Assembly (NCBI RefSeq): GCF_907165205.1
Contig: NC_058189.1
Location: forward strand, 36,234,270 to 36,298,269
Source of the DNA: Coccinella septempunctata
Lineage: Eukaryota > Arthropoda > Insecta > Coleoptera > Coccinellidae
Reading direction: 5' to 3'
DNA length: 64,000 nucleotides
Positions 42,795-57,700 of this stretch are shown piece by piece; within the stretch, counting starts at the first letter, position 1, and every line of letters starts with the position of its first letter. A program made the translations under genes and the position numbers. Below the pieces are notes generated by a model. It made no database searches and was not told where the DNA came from. It saw only the letters and a list, made by a program, of their open reading frames with translations.

Positions 42795-45700
42795 TTAAAT
42801 GAATTCTTCTGGTTCTCTTGGAGCATCTAAATCTCTATAATGAATTACAGGCCTGAAATCAGCTGGACTTCCCCTGAAAAAAAACATTGATGATATAATG
42901 AATCTAAATTGAACACTTTGTCAAGGAAATATATATTTTAATGAAAATCTCACTCTACCTTGTCCTAGGAGCATAACCTCTGGCCCTAGGTGGATAGTAA
43001 TTGTTGTAAGGTTGTGGACGTCCATAACCCCCACCATACCCACCGCCACCTCCGTAATTGCTGAAACAAATTGAATAATATAACCAAGGGCAATAATCAT
43101 TCAATTAGATTAAAATGAAAACTTCGTCATTTCAGGAATCATTTGAAACTATGGAAAGTTCAACTCAACCAACAGGATTAACAAAAGTTAATTTTTATTA
43201 GCAAGTTACTCAATTATATTCTTGAATAATGTGATAGTCTGAAGAACTTACTTTGGATGATTAAAAGGAGCCTGTATTTCTTCTCTTTTAGTTTGTGGGG
43301 CATCGGTTAACATAGGCCTTTTTGGATCTTTTAAATAATTATTGAAGAAGTCTACCTCCTTTTTTACTTCTTCAATTTTCTCACCATGCTTGTTGAAAAT
43401 ATGTTTGCGTACAAAATCTGGACCTTTGAATTTTTTACCGGATAACGGACATAACCACTTATCTTTCGCCAGTTCTCTTGTATTAGCCTGGATAAACTTA
43501 TCAATTTCCGTATCCTGATCTTTAAGACTAAGTTGGATCAATTTTGCTTCGTTCTTGTTCTCCTCCTTCTTTTTTTCTGGCAAAAAGTTCGACATTTTGT
43601 TTTCGATGGGCTCACCTATGAACTGAGTCATGTCGGTCTGAAAAAAAACTTGAATAGATTGCGCCCTACAGAAGGTCTGATTAAAGTGTCCGTCTTAAAC
43701 AATCAGAGTTGCCGCGTGTCCGGCGTAGATGGTTTCCTATGTAGTCACTACACCAGTAAAATGTTATATAAGACAGGTTTTCAACACTGTGCTAAGTTGC
43801 CGGTGCACTAGCGATTTATTCCAACAGTTTTGTTTTGGTTAACTCCATAAACTTTGAATTGGGCCGTTTTCGATAAATTTTCGTCTGTTATACGTATATT
43901 TCATCAGTTTTTTACAATCAGTTCTTTTCAGAAGTACGAAATTTTCATACTGAACTCAAAGTACCTTTAAATTTAATTATGAGAGAACATAAGTAAGCTA
44001 GAAAGAATGTTACTGAAAACAATCAATAAAAGTAAAATGTTTATCATTCATTTCACTGGAATCTGAATCAATCATAATATAGTTATTTTCCTATCAAGTG
44101 CGAAAAGTGATACTTGCCCGCACTCAACTGCTTACCCGAACTCTGCTTCGCATCGTTCGGGCAACGGCAGTGTGGGCAAGACACTTTCCGCAAGAGTTAG
44201 GAACAATATTTTTTCTACAAGCGCTTGAAATATATAAATATATCCATTTCACGAAACAGATCATATCTCATTTGATTAATTCATATATAATGACAGACAT
44301 AATTCTGCATGTCGTTACCATTGGTAACGTCGTTGGTTTTCACCAATATTTCTATAAAATTATTTTCGGAGTGCCAAAATAGGACGCGGCAAAAAGTTGT
44401 CAACTTGACGTCCTGACAACCATTTGAAACTCCTAGGTGATGTCGACAGAGAACTCCCAGTACGTTCGGGTTTGAAAATGACCGGGAACGAAATCTAATA
44501 ATGACGTCACGTTCCCCGTGCTCTCTCCGTTCGATCTGTAGAACTTCAAGCCGAACTCAGCCATAGAGACATGATAGAATTTAATTTACTCTATAATATT
44601 TGCGTGCGGGAAAAACCCCTGCTAATCCATTCCCGCATTTGCGTGCGGGAAAGAAATAGCAGGCGTTTTTCCCGCACCTTTTGGGAAAGTGACTCTTTGC
44701 AACTTGAAATGCGTGCGGGAAAAAGGTTGAACGCGCACGCTTGTAGAAAAATTTCTTTCGGGATTCGCGGGGGCTTTTCCCACACGCAAATATTATAGAG
44801 TAAATTGAATTCTATCATGTCTCTATGCACCAAACGCATATTATGCATAGATGCATAATTACGTCTGTCAAAGATTATAGAGTAGAAAGATAGGAAACGA
44901 AGCGACTAAATACGGCCATTAAGCCTAGTTGCACACACACCGATTTTGGACGTCCGATTTTATATCGGTCGTCCAAATCCCAATAGTGAACCAAGTGTGT
45001 GAACGGGACCTGGCACACACGCCGACCAGTGAACGGTGCCGGTAAAATGCCGGTGAGCAACCGTCCAATACCGGCAATACTGGGATGTAGTGGCGTACAT
45101 GTATAAGAACACGTTTGTTCTAGCACCGATTGTTTACCATTGAACTCAAGGAAGAGTTCTTTCTTGAGTTCAATGTTGTTTTCCGACCATATCAGTCGAA
45201 TTCGTTTGGCTGATCGTTTGGCCGGTAAAAATCCGGTGAGTGTGCTCGCAACTGCTACCGATAAAATATTGGCCGATTTTATTCCGGGCCGTCCAAAATC
45301 GGTCTGTGTGCAACTAGGCTAACGAGACAGTGGCGACAATTGTCGTATCGTTTTAGCAAGAATATGGCGGATTTGGTCACGTGATGTGACGTGAGCCAAT
45401 CCGCATTCCCAATTAGAGATCTGTTCTTCTAAGCCGCCATATTCTTGCTAAATTTCCAATTGTCGCCACTTTATTTGATAGAGTCACTGTACGACTAAAG
45501 TGATGTGAGCATCATCTGTGTTTCAAATGTGTTTTTAAGGCCCTAAGACATGAAGAAATTATACTGACGGGCTTGAATACAGGTCTTGTATACCTCTGTA
45601 AGGTTTTTTTCAATTGTGATTCTGAAAATTTTGTAAATATAATATGTAAGTAACGGAAATGTGTATCCTATGACGATAAATTGAATATTGGTTCATGTCA

Positions 45701-48700
45701 ATTTCTGATATAAACTGTACAAATTCAATTAAGTTTATTAATTCAAAACGTTTTCACAGAAAAAACACCTCTTATCTATAGCAGATAACCATATACTCTT
45801 GTATCCTAGTCAAAGCTCTATTCGTTGTCCATAATTTCAAATTTTTGTAAATTTTTTATAGATTGCAAATAAAAATTTATCACATCCAACATCGTATTTC
45901 ATCGATACCAATCGATTCTAAACAATGTTCAGACATCCTGGTCACAAAACAAAACCATCCTTTTGTTTTGTCGCTCAGGATGTTTGTTTTCTGGTCTCAA
46001 CAAGTTCAATATTGAAATTCAATACAATAGAATTCGAATTTCGCTCCCCTCAATTATAAAACAGAAAACTGTTATTGAACAGTTTTTCTGTATTGATAAT
46101 ACGTTTTCAGCGCCATCTCATTGTCAAATGTGTTTTCAACGGCCAAAATGTAGTCGGTTTTTAGTACTAGCGATATAAGGGCGTTTCCTATCTTTCTACT
46201 CTATAATCTTTGTACGTCTGTCATTATATATGAATTAATCAAATCAAATTGGATCTGTTTCGTGAAATGGATATATTTATATATTTCAAGCGCTTGTAGA
46301 AATAATATTGTTCCTAACTCTTGCGGAAACTGTCTTGCCCGCACTTGATAGGACAATTAGTATTTTCATTCCACACGAAAATTGTTTATAACTAATGTCA
46401 CCTGTAAAAGTTAGGATAATTCTGACGATAACGGGTGCTATACATGTAACTTTTCACATCAATTTATTCCTACTATGAATCGAGTATAAAAAGTATTCGA
46501 AATTTATGAATGAAAGATTGCGATGTTCTATCTGCGTGCCAATTTGTGTGTTGTAAAACGCGCCTACGCTGCCTGGACTGATTTATCGTAATCGTAATAA
46601 ATCTAACATCACAGAAAACGCACCGGACGCCTCGCACAGGACGGTTATACGTTGGACACAGTGTTGAGCTACTATGTTTCCGAACATTTTTTACACTTTG
46701 AACCGCTCAAAAACTTACCTTAGCGGTTGGGGCTGGTCCTCTGGCATGTAATATTCCACATCTGTTGGGCATTTCATCTTCATTAGGATATTCACAATGA
46801 TTGTAGTAATCAATGGAGTGAACGATTCGCAGATAAAGAATTATTCTATCTAGAACATTTATTAGAGTATCATCTCTATCCACTATGGTCGACTCTTGAT
46901 TATCTGCACACGGTTCTAATCCCAACAGTTCTTCTTCTTCAGCACTGGCTTCCTCTATGAGGTAGTCAGTAATATTGTGTAGAACTGGATTATTCGACTT
47001 CAAACCAAATGACTAGAAAGGAAATAGTAAATAAATATTTAATGAAGAATTTTTTATACTTTCATCAAGATAGCTTTCATTAGGTTAGAATATGATTGAG
47101 GTTTTTTTGGACAAATAATGGTTTGTAAAATCGAACTGTTTTAAGATTTGAATGACGATTTTTCTGAAACTACGTAGTAAATTCTTCGAGGCGCTCTCTT
47201 GAAAAAAAAAAACAATTTTCCCTTTCTGTAATTTCTCCAGGATGTGCATGGTGTCCCAAGTTCTTTAATTTCGACTGTTTCTTGTAATTCTAGGCAAGAT
47301 ATGTATGATTACACAGTGCGAGTCTTTGACTTGCGCATATATTTTGACAGAAGATTCTCGCACCTTTTCGGGCTGATTTGCCTTGAAAACTAAATAATAA
47401 TGAAGTTGAATCGGTACTACCCACCCCTGGTATAACATACCATAAAAATAACAGAAATTCAAAAAACCTGTCTAACAGACAATTTCACCAAACGGTAATA
47501 ATCTCCGCTTTATTTAAACTCAGATTAATATTCAAAGAAACTGTTTCAGACATTGACTTATGCTATGTTTATGTAGTGAATTAAGGAGGGCAAAAAAATC
47601 CGCAAAACAGAGACATTCGATTTTCACTGAAGCTAATTGACATAAATCTTTGAGTTTTTTTCCTTGACGCCAATTAAATATAATCTTAGTTTTTTATATC
47701 CTCGGTGAAATTGGCTCTTAAAAGTAAGTTAAACGCTAACTAATGAATATTGGACTATTTTGGTAAACGTATATGTAGTTTGTCGTATATTGCGTAGTTT
47801 TGGAGTACGTTGCTTTTCAAAAATAAAAAATATCTGTAAAATTTGAAAAATTGGATACTTCAGCTGAATGCAACTGTTCGAAAGATTCACAGATTTAACC
47901 ATAAAACATAACACATTACAGATATGCAGTGTCACAGACTTTGTTGTCATTATAGAGTTCCGTATTTGCCAACTAGACAATGTTTGGACTTTGACAAACT
48001 AATTTTCGTGCCCAATCGGTTCGTAGCCCAACTGGAGGCAGACGAGATGATGGGCATGATAACTGACCAACTAATTACAAGAACCAGTACGGATGGAACA
48101 TTCAGTTCTCTGATTCCAAGCAGAGACGAATGGCCCTGTCACAAGGAATTCTATTTACAAGGACTTTGTTGGTTTACTCATGGCTCCAGAACCAAACAGG
48201 ACTCTGGAGCCGGAGTCAACACAATCTCGCGTTTTCAACAGATGGCAGACCTAACTTGCGGCCATTTTTTCACAGGCAGCCATATATCATATTCGAAAAA
48301 AAAATTAGCTTTAATTTGATATCAAAAACATCCGTGTACTTTATGAAGGTAGAAATACATCGAAATGTTACCTGCTTACACCTGGCTGCGAGGTAGTTGC
48401 GGCCAAGTGTGCAACGGCAGCCATGGATTTTAGTATTCTCTACATGCATTGCTATGATGTGGATGATATTTTATTTCAATACGGAGTGAACGAAATTTCT
48501 CTTCGAATATTGATTAACATTAATTTAATTAAAATTACTTGCGGCCACTTTTGACAGGCTGCGGTGTTATCAGTGTATTCTCCTATCCATAAACGTATGT
48601 AAAAATGTGTGTTTGACTCTGTACGTAATGAACGTAGTGATTCTGCAGCGGGATCTCGTACTATAACAACGAATAATTTCCTGACAATGACATCTGAAAA

Positions 48701-51700
48701 TTTGAATCAAATATGTAATGCTTTGAAAGACAACTGTGATAATAAGGTTGAATATACTGACAGAACGGAAAGTTTCAAATACAGATTACCAATTTTTGAT
48801 GAAAATCCAGAGGACTGGCCCCTATTTAATAGCCAATTTGAACGTTCTACCAAACTTTTCGACATGTGTGAAGAGGAGAATTTAATACGCCTTCAAAAGT
48901 GTTTGAAAGGAAGAGCCAGAGATGCAGTGTAACCACTTCTTGTTGCACCAGAAAACGTGAAGAGAATCCTAGAAACTCTAGAAGTCACATTTGGACGACC
49001 TGAGTTTATAATTTCAAACTTAATAGACAAAATGAGACGAGCCACTCCTCCGAAAGAAGGAAAATTCGAAACATATCTACCTTTCTCTAATGTTATTGAG
49101 AATTTAGTGAGTACCATGGAACTCTTCAATAACACTGGGCATATGACGAACCCATCGATATTAAGCGAAATCGAGTTTAAATTACCACCTTTTTTACGTC
49201 TGAAATGGGCTGAAGAAAGATTTCTACAAAAAGACGTAACTCTGAAAACATTTTCCGTATGGATGAGAAAAATCGCAATTTCTGCCTCAAGCTGCGTGGA
49301 CTTCAATAGTTTCAATTTTCCCGAGAAGAAAGTATATGGAAATGATAAACAAAACAGAAGAAATGTGAATGTTTTTTCTGTTTTGTTTATCATTTTCATT
49401 ACCTAAGAAAAATTACTAAACTGAGAAACCCTAATAATCCACTGCATAATCCTTCAAACCAACTCTTATATGACACAACGAATATAGAACCTATACTGAA
49501 AAGAAACCAACTTGGCAAAAAGTTCATCTCAAATCATATGAACAGATATGTTGTGGATCCATTGATACATCATTACTAAGAAGAAACTAAAGCTGCCAGC
49601 TTTCGAATATTTGAAATCATTATAATAACTCTTTTAGAATAATATATTATTTTTGTTTAATATAAGCAAATGTAACTGGCTGGAAGACCTAGGTCGATAG
49701 CAGTTTGACTGACTGGTTAATAAAGTTTTTCTCTCTCTGTGTCTCTCTCTCTCTCACTCTGCAGACTCTGCTTAGAGGAGGACGAAACGATCGAGCACAT
49801 CCTCTGTGATTGCCCAGCGGCAGACAGGGTCAGACTTTGAGTCTTTGGCCCTCCCAAGCTGAATCTAGAGGAACTCAAGAATTACTCCAACTCATCATCT
49901 CGCTTCTGGGTTTGATGGGATTAGACGAAAAGGTTTAGTTCTATGAGCTTGTTTGTGTGCTACAATAGACAGTTTTAGTAGCGGTGGCAGGTTTGGTTGG
50001 TCCAACCAACATACCCAGCAATCTGTCAACCTGTTAAATCTATTATACGATAATCAGAGCAAATATGGGTGATTGCAAGGTGAATTCGTTATAATCATGG
50101 AAAATTAAATAAAAATCAAGTAACTCATTTATTCGTTCGCCGATGAAAAAGGTGAGTTTATGCTTGGAAAAATTTATCAGGTTTCCAGGAGTGGCATAAC
50201 TAATTATGAACACTTGAAATTTATGACGAATTGGAAGAAATGGTAAAAAAATCAAAGACTCGCCTGGTATACAAAATGTTAGAAACGATAAATGCACATG
50301 TTATTAGAATTACAGGAAGCGAGATATTCGCAAAAAAAAGATTTTTGTACGGACACGAAATATAATAAGAATTTTGAGACAACTTTCGGAACGCCAAAAA
50401 AAAGGTGCCACCCACCTATTCCATCTGTATGATTTTTCTGGTCAATATTTTCCAGGAAGTCTCAAGATATTTAACGCCAAATGGCAGCTCTTTCACGCTA
50501 CGAATTAATCTCAACCCCCCGTTAATGACCACCAATAAAAAGTTTCTCCTTACCAATTCGTTTCCCTCATCTTCCTTACTCTCTCTTCCATCCAGCCATA
50601 AACCAGCTTTTGTGTCCATGTGGAGCACCACTCTGGAAGCGATATTTATGTCAGATCTCACAACTTGCTTATGAGCCGTTATACCGTTAACGGCCCTGAT
50701 TCTCCGGCTTAGATCCCTGTTAACTATCGCCCCTAGCTCGCAATCGCGAAGTCTAATATTATTCAAGTTCCAACAGATTTCCTTTATATTGGCGTCGCGT
50801 TTGAAAGTGACCCATCCACGACGGAGCCACCTCCTTTCCGGCTGAGGTTCAGCGAGGGCTACTCGGAGAAAACCGGCGTATCTGAAAGAGGAAAAAAATT
50901 TAAAGGTGAATGAATCGAAATCAGAAAAGTATTCGAAATTACCTAGCACAAATGGCTTCTACTTCTTGTTTTGTTATAGTAGGAGCCAAGTTTCTCAGAA
51001 ATATAGAGGTAGTTTTATGAAGAGCTTTCGGTTTTTCTGGTTTATCCTCTTCAATCGTCTCCACCTTCTCTTCCTCTTTCACCTCTTCCTTGTCCTCCTT
51101 TTCTTCCTTCTTTTCCTTAATTTCTTCAGTTTTATCTTCCTTCTCGTCTTCACTTTCACTACTGCTGCTACTCGAACTGCTACTGCTGCCAGAGTACGAT
51201 CTAGAACGTTTCCTTTTTTTCTCTGAAAGGAAGGATGAAAACTTAGTAGGCTCTTTTCCTCGATCGGGGGAGATAATTTAACACTAGAATTGATATACAA
51301 ATATTTTGCAGGCAAATGCCCGCATATCCATAGCTGATAAGCACTTATTATAGGCTCCCTTAAAAATTTCTCAATAAAAAAATATGGCGAAATCCATTTC
51401 AGAGGACTGAGATTAAGAATACGTCGAAAGAATTTTCTTTGTGTTTAATGCTTCGTTGTGGACGCAATTTTGAAGCTATCGAGCTCAATTTCGGCCAGGT
51501 CATGCGATATTCTCCGGAATTCAAAAATTTTTATCATAATTTTTTATTATGATCAACTTCAGTTAGTAGCCTGTTCAAATTATTTTTTTTACAATAAAGG
51601 ATATTTAACTTCTCAAATTCGACATAAAATGTATTTTACCTTTCTTTTTCTCTGGTTTCTCTTCCTTTGTATCATTCTCACCATTTTCGTCGGCATTTAC

Positions 51701-54700
51701 TTTTTCATCTTCCGCTTGTTTTTTATCATCGTTGTCAATTTCCATTACTTCACCTGCTTCAGCAGCAGATTCCGTCTTTTCTTCCTCTTTCTTATCCTCG
51801 CTCGATTCTTCTTTCTCCTCTTTTATTTCCCCATTTTCCTCTTCTTCGTTTTTCTCGTTTGCGTCAGATTTCTCTGATTGATCCTCGATCTCTTCTTTCT
51901 TCTGCTCATTTTGTTTATCAGCTTTTCTCTCTAATATCTCGTCCCTAACTTTCTGCTGTTCCTTCGACTTCTCTTCCAACTCTGAAAATACATTTTATTT
52001 ATATCTTATGGTACTCGTAAATGTTTGACTGATCCATTTTTCTGGTAATCATTGCTTGACTCACCAACATATTCTTGATCAAGGGTAGCCAAATCTTCTT
52101 CTGCGCCCCCTTCAAGTTTTACAACAACAGTGTCCATAAGATGTAATAACTGATTTGTTTTGCAACAATCGACTGTAACTCCCGCCAATTTTCCAGAGTT
52201 ATATAAATCCAAAAATACTTCTACCCTTTTCTAAAAAAAATTACATTTTTTATTCAAACATTTTTTTCACAATTCATTTAGTTTTTTTTTTTACTAATTT
52301 TCATTAGTAAATATTTCTACACGAAAATCGAAAGAGTTAAAAATAGAAGAAATGAAAGTCGAATAGTTTCCCTAGAAAAACTTACCTTAAGTGCTGCCAT
52401 TTGCTCTTCTTTGCGTTTTACAGAATCTTCAGGATGGTATTTCAGCCGAAACCTAAAAATCGATGATTAAAATTAGTAAAATGGAACTTGAGCTACAAAA
52501 CCACTTCGGAAGACCTTCAAAAAATCCACTGAATCATTTACCCAAAAAAGAATTTTATTTTTTCATCCTGCCAGAATCGAACTTTTTTGCAATATTGAAA
52601 AAATCAACTTCACCAATGCAAAAAAATCGAATATTTTTCACTTTACATGAAATTATTGTAAAATTGCTTCAGGATTGTCGAATGCAGCTAAGGCTTTTAT
52701 TACTAATTTATTTTAAAATGTTTGTCTAGTCGGAATAATTTGAACTGTTACATATTCAGAAATGTTCAACAAAAGGAAAAGGAAAATTTAAATTGGACCG
52801 ATACATCTCAAGCCAGGGTTCTTCAACCATTTTGTAGTAACGGATCATTAAGAAAATTTGGGAATCCCTTCCAGTTCCAAGTTCACAAGCGACTGCGGAC
52901 CTTGTTTTGGGCCCACTCATCTTTAGAAAATAATTCTTTGGAAAGAATTTAAACGATAATAACATTCTCCCAGAGCTGTGAGAACTGGCAACTACGGCGG
53001 CGTAGCCGAGGTCAGCAAATAGGATTACTTCCTTTCATAAAGGTATGCGAGGTCGACGAAAAAATGCAGTCTTTCTATGCTGTGGTGCGGTAAAGGGAAA
53101 ATGTGAAGTCGCGATTTTGAAGCTATCGAGCCCAAATTCGGATTATGCGTATTCATAATGCTACGAAATCTATTGATTTTGGGGGAAATAGAAAAATGCT
53201 TTTTGAGTTATTCGAATTTTTCAATTGTGAGCACGCAATAGTTAGCAATTTTAAATCAATCGATTTGAAATTTTGCTTGTTGTAGCTCATCTGAAGCGTG
53301 TTCTTGGTTAGAACCGACAGAGTCGTTTTCGAGTTCCGAGTGTGTTAATTCTATCGATCACCTCATCCCCTTTGAAGATAGATATACTTTTAAACTTGTT
53401 AACCCTTTCAGGCCCAAATTAAAAATTTCATTCAAAATAAACTCATATTTTGAGGTCGAGAATACATGAAATTCAATATATTTCATTGAATATCTATTTG
53501 CAATTTTTTTTAAATGGTGGTTTCTACATGTAACGACCAGGACCCAACTTATAATACAAGTAATATTATTATTTCTTGTGGAAGGCAAGAAAACATTTTT
53601 TTTGTCACCTAAGCAAAGACCAACTTTACACGCTGTACAGCGCCATTTTGCAGAACTATTGCAACCCAATCCAAGAGGAAGCCTTTGACTTACCACTGTT
53701 GCAGCTGTTTTGAGATGTAACCATAGGGATGCGTGGAATATATATTATTAGAGGTGGTTTCATAGTGAAACCACTTGGACTGAAAGGGTTAAAAACAGGG
53801 TATCATATTAGTAGATAATTTCATGTTTTCAATTTATATGAAAATAAATTAGATTATTACCATAGGCATAATATGCCCTTTTTCCGTTTGGGCCAATCAG
53901 AGTGAGACAGGCGTCAACCTTGTCTCTCGACATAAACCCCAGGTGAAAAACCCCTGCCTTGAGCAATTTTTTGATCGATTAAGATAAAAGGGAAAACTTC
54001 CTGAAATTGCAGGAAATTGTTGATGTTGACATCTTTCAATTACAATTATCATATTTGTATTCTCGTGTATAGATAGTATACCTTGTTTATTTTTCTGTTC
54101 TTGATGCATTCTTCCGGAACAAACAATTGAAAATAAAACTACAAGCTCCGCAATGGAGGCGAGTTATTGTTTGCAATTCCTTCGCCAATCCTGAACAATG
54201 CAAAATTACAAGTTTCAAGAATAACCAACTGACATAAATGAATTTATTTCCATACACAAAATAGCTATTAAAATTAGGTACGTCGTTGTTGAAAAATCTC
54301 ACCTGTATGGGTTAACTAACCCTTTTACAACCAAAATCGCGAAAGCATATGCATTGCGCGCATAGCTTTTTATGAAACGGTACGCATATAGGATAAATCC
54401 ACAAGTATTCGATTTTCAGATTTCATTTTTATAAACATTTATTGCAGAGTTGAAATTCACGTTTTATTCGTTTCACACACAACACATTTAATATATTTTT
54501 GTAAATGCAGAAGTTTCAGGGTGTCTCGATTCTCAGTGCTGTAGAGAAAAAGCTATTTTAAACATGTTGGACAACCAAAGTTCTCCAATTAAAAATCGGG
54601 AAAGTGTATGCAATGAAAGCGTCCAATGGTTATATGAATAAGAATATATGATTTTTGCAGTTAATCATTTCTTCTTTGCATCTCCGTTCACCGAAAACAG

Positions 54701-57700
54701 GGAAAAACACTCAAAAATTTCAAGTTAGATGTAACTTTTCAATCAAGTCAATATGAACTTTATTTTCTTTTTATTTAATTTTAGTTCATTTAATTGGCAC
54801 TTTGTTTTTGACTAGACGGATAGCCTCTGTGGTTACATACTTGCCATAGGTTTTCCTCAGCCAGTTTTCTTTATATTATTTTTTAAAACAAAGGCCTGTC
54901 AGATAAGCTTTCAAATAGTAATAGGGAATATCTCCCGAATAGGGCAATAGTAAAAAAAATAACGCTAATCAAAAGACGAATGATAAGAAGAGAATAAAAG
55001 AGACATTCATATAAGAGACCTAAAAAATTATACAAACAAGTTACTTTTAGTTTATATACTTTTTTTATATAAAAAGCCTGTTAGAGAAACCAACAAATCG
55101 TTTAGGAATATCTCCCAAACTAGAGAATAGAAAACAAAAATGTGGCTATAAAAAATATTTATTAGAAGTGAATGAAGTTGTTTTATGCAGACTTCCTTAG
55201 AACAGAGATCCGGGAAAAGTGGCAGATGGCAATCACGTGAGCGCCAGCTGCCAATTAGAATGGTTTGTTTCCTAAGTCTCAGTCCTCAGTCCTGCATAAA
55301 ACCACCTTTATTTGCTTTATATGAATATTTCTCCCAGCTATGAAATTAATGGAAAAATGTCTGAGCGGACATCTGAAGTCTGGAATAACCCTAGATAGCA
55401 AGTTTCAGTGGAAAAAACACATTGAGAATACTGATAGCAAAAAAGCCTATGAAACCGTGCAGAAGTCTGTTTGGTAAAACTCAGGTATATAACCCAAAAA
55501 TACTGGGATGGATGTATGTCACAGTTGTGAGACCAATAAGCACTTATGGGACAAAAGTCTGGCATGCCATAGAAAGTAAGAACAGAACAAAAAAACCTTT
55601 GACAGAATACAAAGATTACCCTATGATTGCATCGCCAGAGCCATGATTGCGCAGCGGAGAACATTACAGATGTCACACCTCATCATCTTGTGACAAATAG
55701 ATTGGTCCATGAGCCAATTCTGACAATATCCAGGGAAAGTACAGGTTGCGGGCAAATCAGGAATCACAGAGCCTGGGCCTCTCTGAGCAAGACATCCCAT
55801 GAAATATTTTACTTTTACTTTTTTCTGTTATTATTTTACTCGAAGTTTCGCGTAGAAATCAAAAAGACATTTCTGCAAGACTTGAAGAAATCATTCTTCA
55901 AGTTCCTTCTATCTAATTATGGATAAATTGGTTTTGAAACCAACCACCATGAAATAGTAAAAATTCAAACCTTCACCAAGATGTAGAAAGAAAAATAATA
56001 TTTTGAAAAAGAAAAGGAATTTTATTTTCATGAATTTTGTTGGCTTGTTGAGAAAGATGAAGCTTAGTTACATATATACAAATCATAACATCCAAGAAAC
56101 GAACTAGAATATTTGATATTGAAAAGTACAGTACCAAAATTATCATTTTTTTGCAAAATAAAACAGGAAACCAGGAAATGAATTCTGATCAGAAAATGTA
56201 TTAAGTTGCTGCAAATTGAACATTTCTTATTTACATTGAACTAAAAGTAAGAAAATAAGAAGAGTATAAGGAAGCAATTTATATACAACAAAGCTTTAGG
56301 TGAAATCACATACACTTTCCCGAGGAGAAAATAAAACAAAATTAAACAAAAAATAACTCGACTCACCATTCATCATCTTTGTGTGCAACGAAGAACTCGT
56401 TGAGCTGTTGCCTCTGAAATTCCAGTTTATAGTCATTGTATTTTTCAATTGCTTCACTTTCGGAAATGTTATCATCCTGAGTTGCTAAGAAGGCCTTGAA
56501 AGACATCATAGGAGGGGTGGAACCTTCACTTTGGGTTGAGACAGGTTCTCTGAAGAAATTAGCAGCTCTTCAAAAATAAGGTTTTCATTAAAAATTGCAT
56601 AGTTGGTTTTCAATACGAACACAAAACACGAATTCTACAATACTAGAAAAAAGAGAGAAATGTAAAGGAGGAAAACCAACATGCCATGAATTTGATAGAA
56701 CAAAAATATAATCCAAAACATGCTTACATGCTTGTGTGAGTTTGCTGGAGATAATACAGCGAGTAAATAGGCTCATACAGGTCAATTTCTATTTTAAATT
56801 ACTCAACTATTCATTTATAATTGAGAAGTTTGTCTTGCACCCTCTACGAGGGGTGGGAGGTAGTTAAGGTTTATGAGATGACAACCCTAACTTTTAGTAC
56901 CAGAACTGGACATAATTTACATTGTTATGGAGGATTTGGCCATTCATGGTTTTTTACCAACTCATTGATCATTATAGGGTTAGAATGCTTCAACTCATTA
57001 AATTGAATATTTTCAATATTCTTGTTTTTTCCGATGTAGCCACGATTTGCCGGAATAGAACAGTAAACCGTCAAGTGTTGTTACTGGTCTCGAACAACTC
57101 AACTTTGGGCACATGAAGTTTAGATGCAGCATTGTTAGAAAGTTCATTGTTGGATCAATAACAATAATGATAACAACAAATGAAAACATTTAGTACCAAA
57201 ACATGAGGGAAAACATACTCCGGCATCAATATCTGAAACTTTATTGATGAAACGTTTCCCGGCAGATGGATCGGTAGAAGAGAATCCATCTCCTTCATCC
57301 CCTGCTTGATCCTCGATTCCGGATTTCACACCATTAGAAGAAAATGAAGTTTATGCACAAAAACTTATCACATTGGATAAATTGAAGGTTCAAATAAAGC
57401 AAGTATACCGCTCGAAAGAAGGTGCATGACAAATTTCTCTATATAAATGGTGTAAATGAATAGTTGCGAAAAAATGTATTCCTTTTCAGAAAGTGTAGGT
57501 TTTTTAAATAAAATATTTTTTGAGCAGTCCCTGGTTAGATAAGAGCCCCCCCAAAGATGGAACCTCAAAATCAATTCTGAATTTTTTTCATAGAAACCAA
57601 AAGAGTGGCAGAAATTAAATTGAGCAGACATTCTATGGGAGCTAGAAGGCAATAACAAAAAAATTAAAATTTTGGTGGTGTTCCCCCCATTATTGCAAGA

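Larger units (their letters stand above)
44879..46212. mobile_element. Non-autonomous DNA transposon, 1334 bp, CAAAGATTATAG ends (copy 2)
   Basis: The ends match the element at 1267-2742, and the 9-bp TACGTCTGT flanks it (44870-44878, 46213-46221). Removing it rejoins the right arm of the composite element (ACGTCTGT|CATTATATATG), which matches the uninterrupted copy at 62310-62330. Relative to copy 1 its internal blocks are reversed. Two smaller elements are nested in it (44923-45319, 45329-45470). Confidence 0.8.
44083..46375. mobile_element. Composite DNA transposon with long inverted ends, split by nested insertions
   Basis: The left arm (44083-about 44335) and the right arm (46222-46375) are inverted copies around CCTATCAAGTGCG...GCAAGAC, TCTACAAGCGCTTGAAATAT and TTCACGAAACAGATC. 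The left arm has an extra ~76-bp piece near 44106-44180. Inside are a 266-bp hairpin element (44562-44827) and a 1334-bp element (44879-46212). A third copy of the right arm lies at about 62284-62463. No transposase is seen. It lies in Ars2 intron 9. Confidence 0.7.

Noticed and set aside
50405..50674. Plus-strand 89-codon open frame
   Set aside because: Antisense shadow of Ars2 exon 8 and its intron border.
51458..51948. Plus-strand open frames of 139 and 93 codons
   Set aside because: They are antisense shadows of the Glu/Lys-rich exon 6 of Ars2 and read as runs of Phe, Leu and Ser.
57144..57329. Extra Ars2 exon between exons 2 and 3
   Set aside because: Exons 2 and 3 already join in phase, no acceptor is visible, and Ars2 proteins as I recall them have no matching segment.
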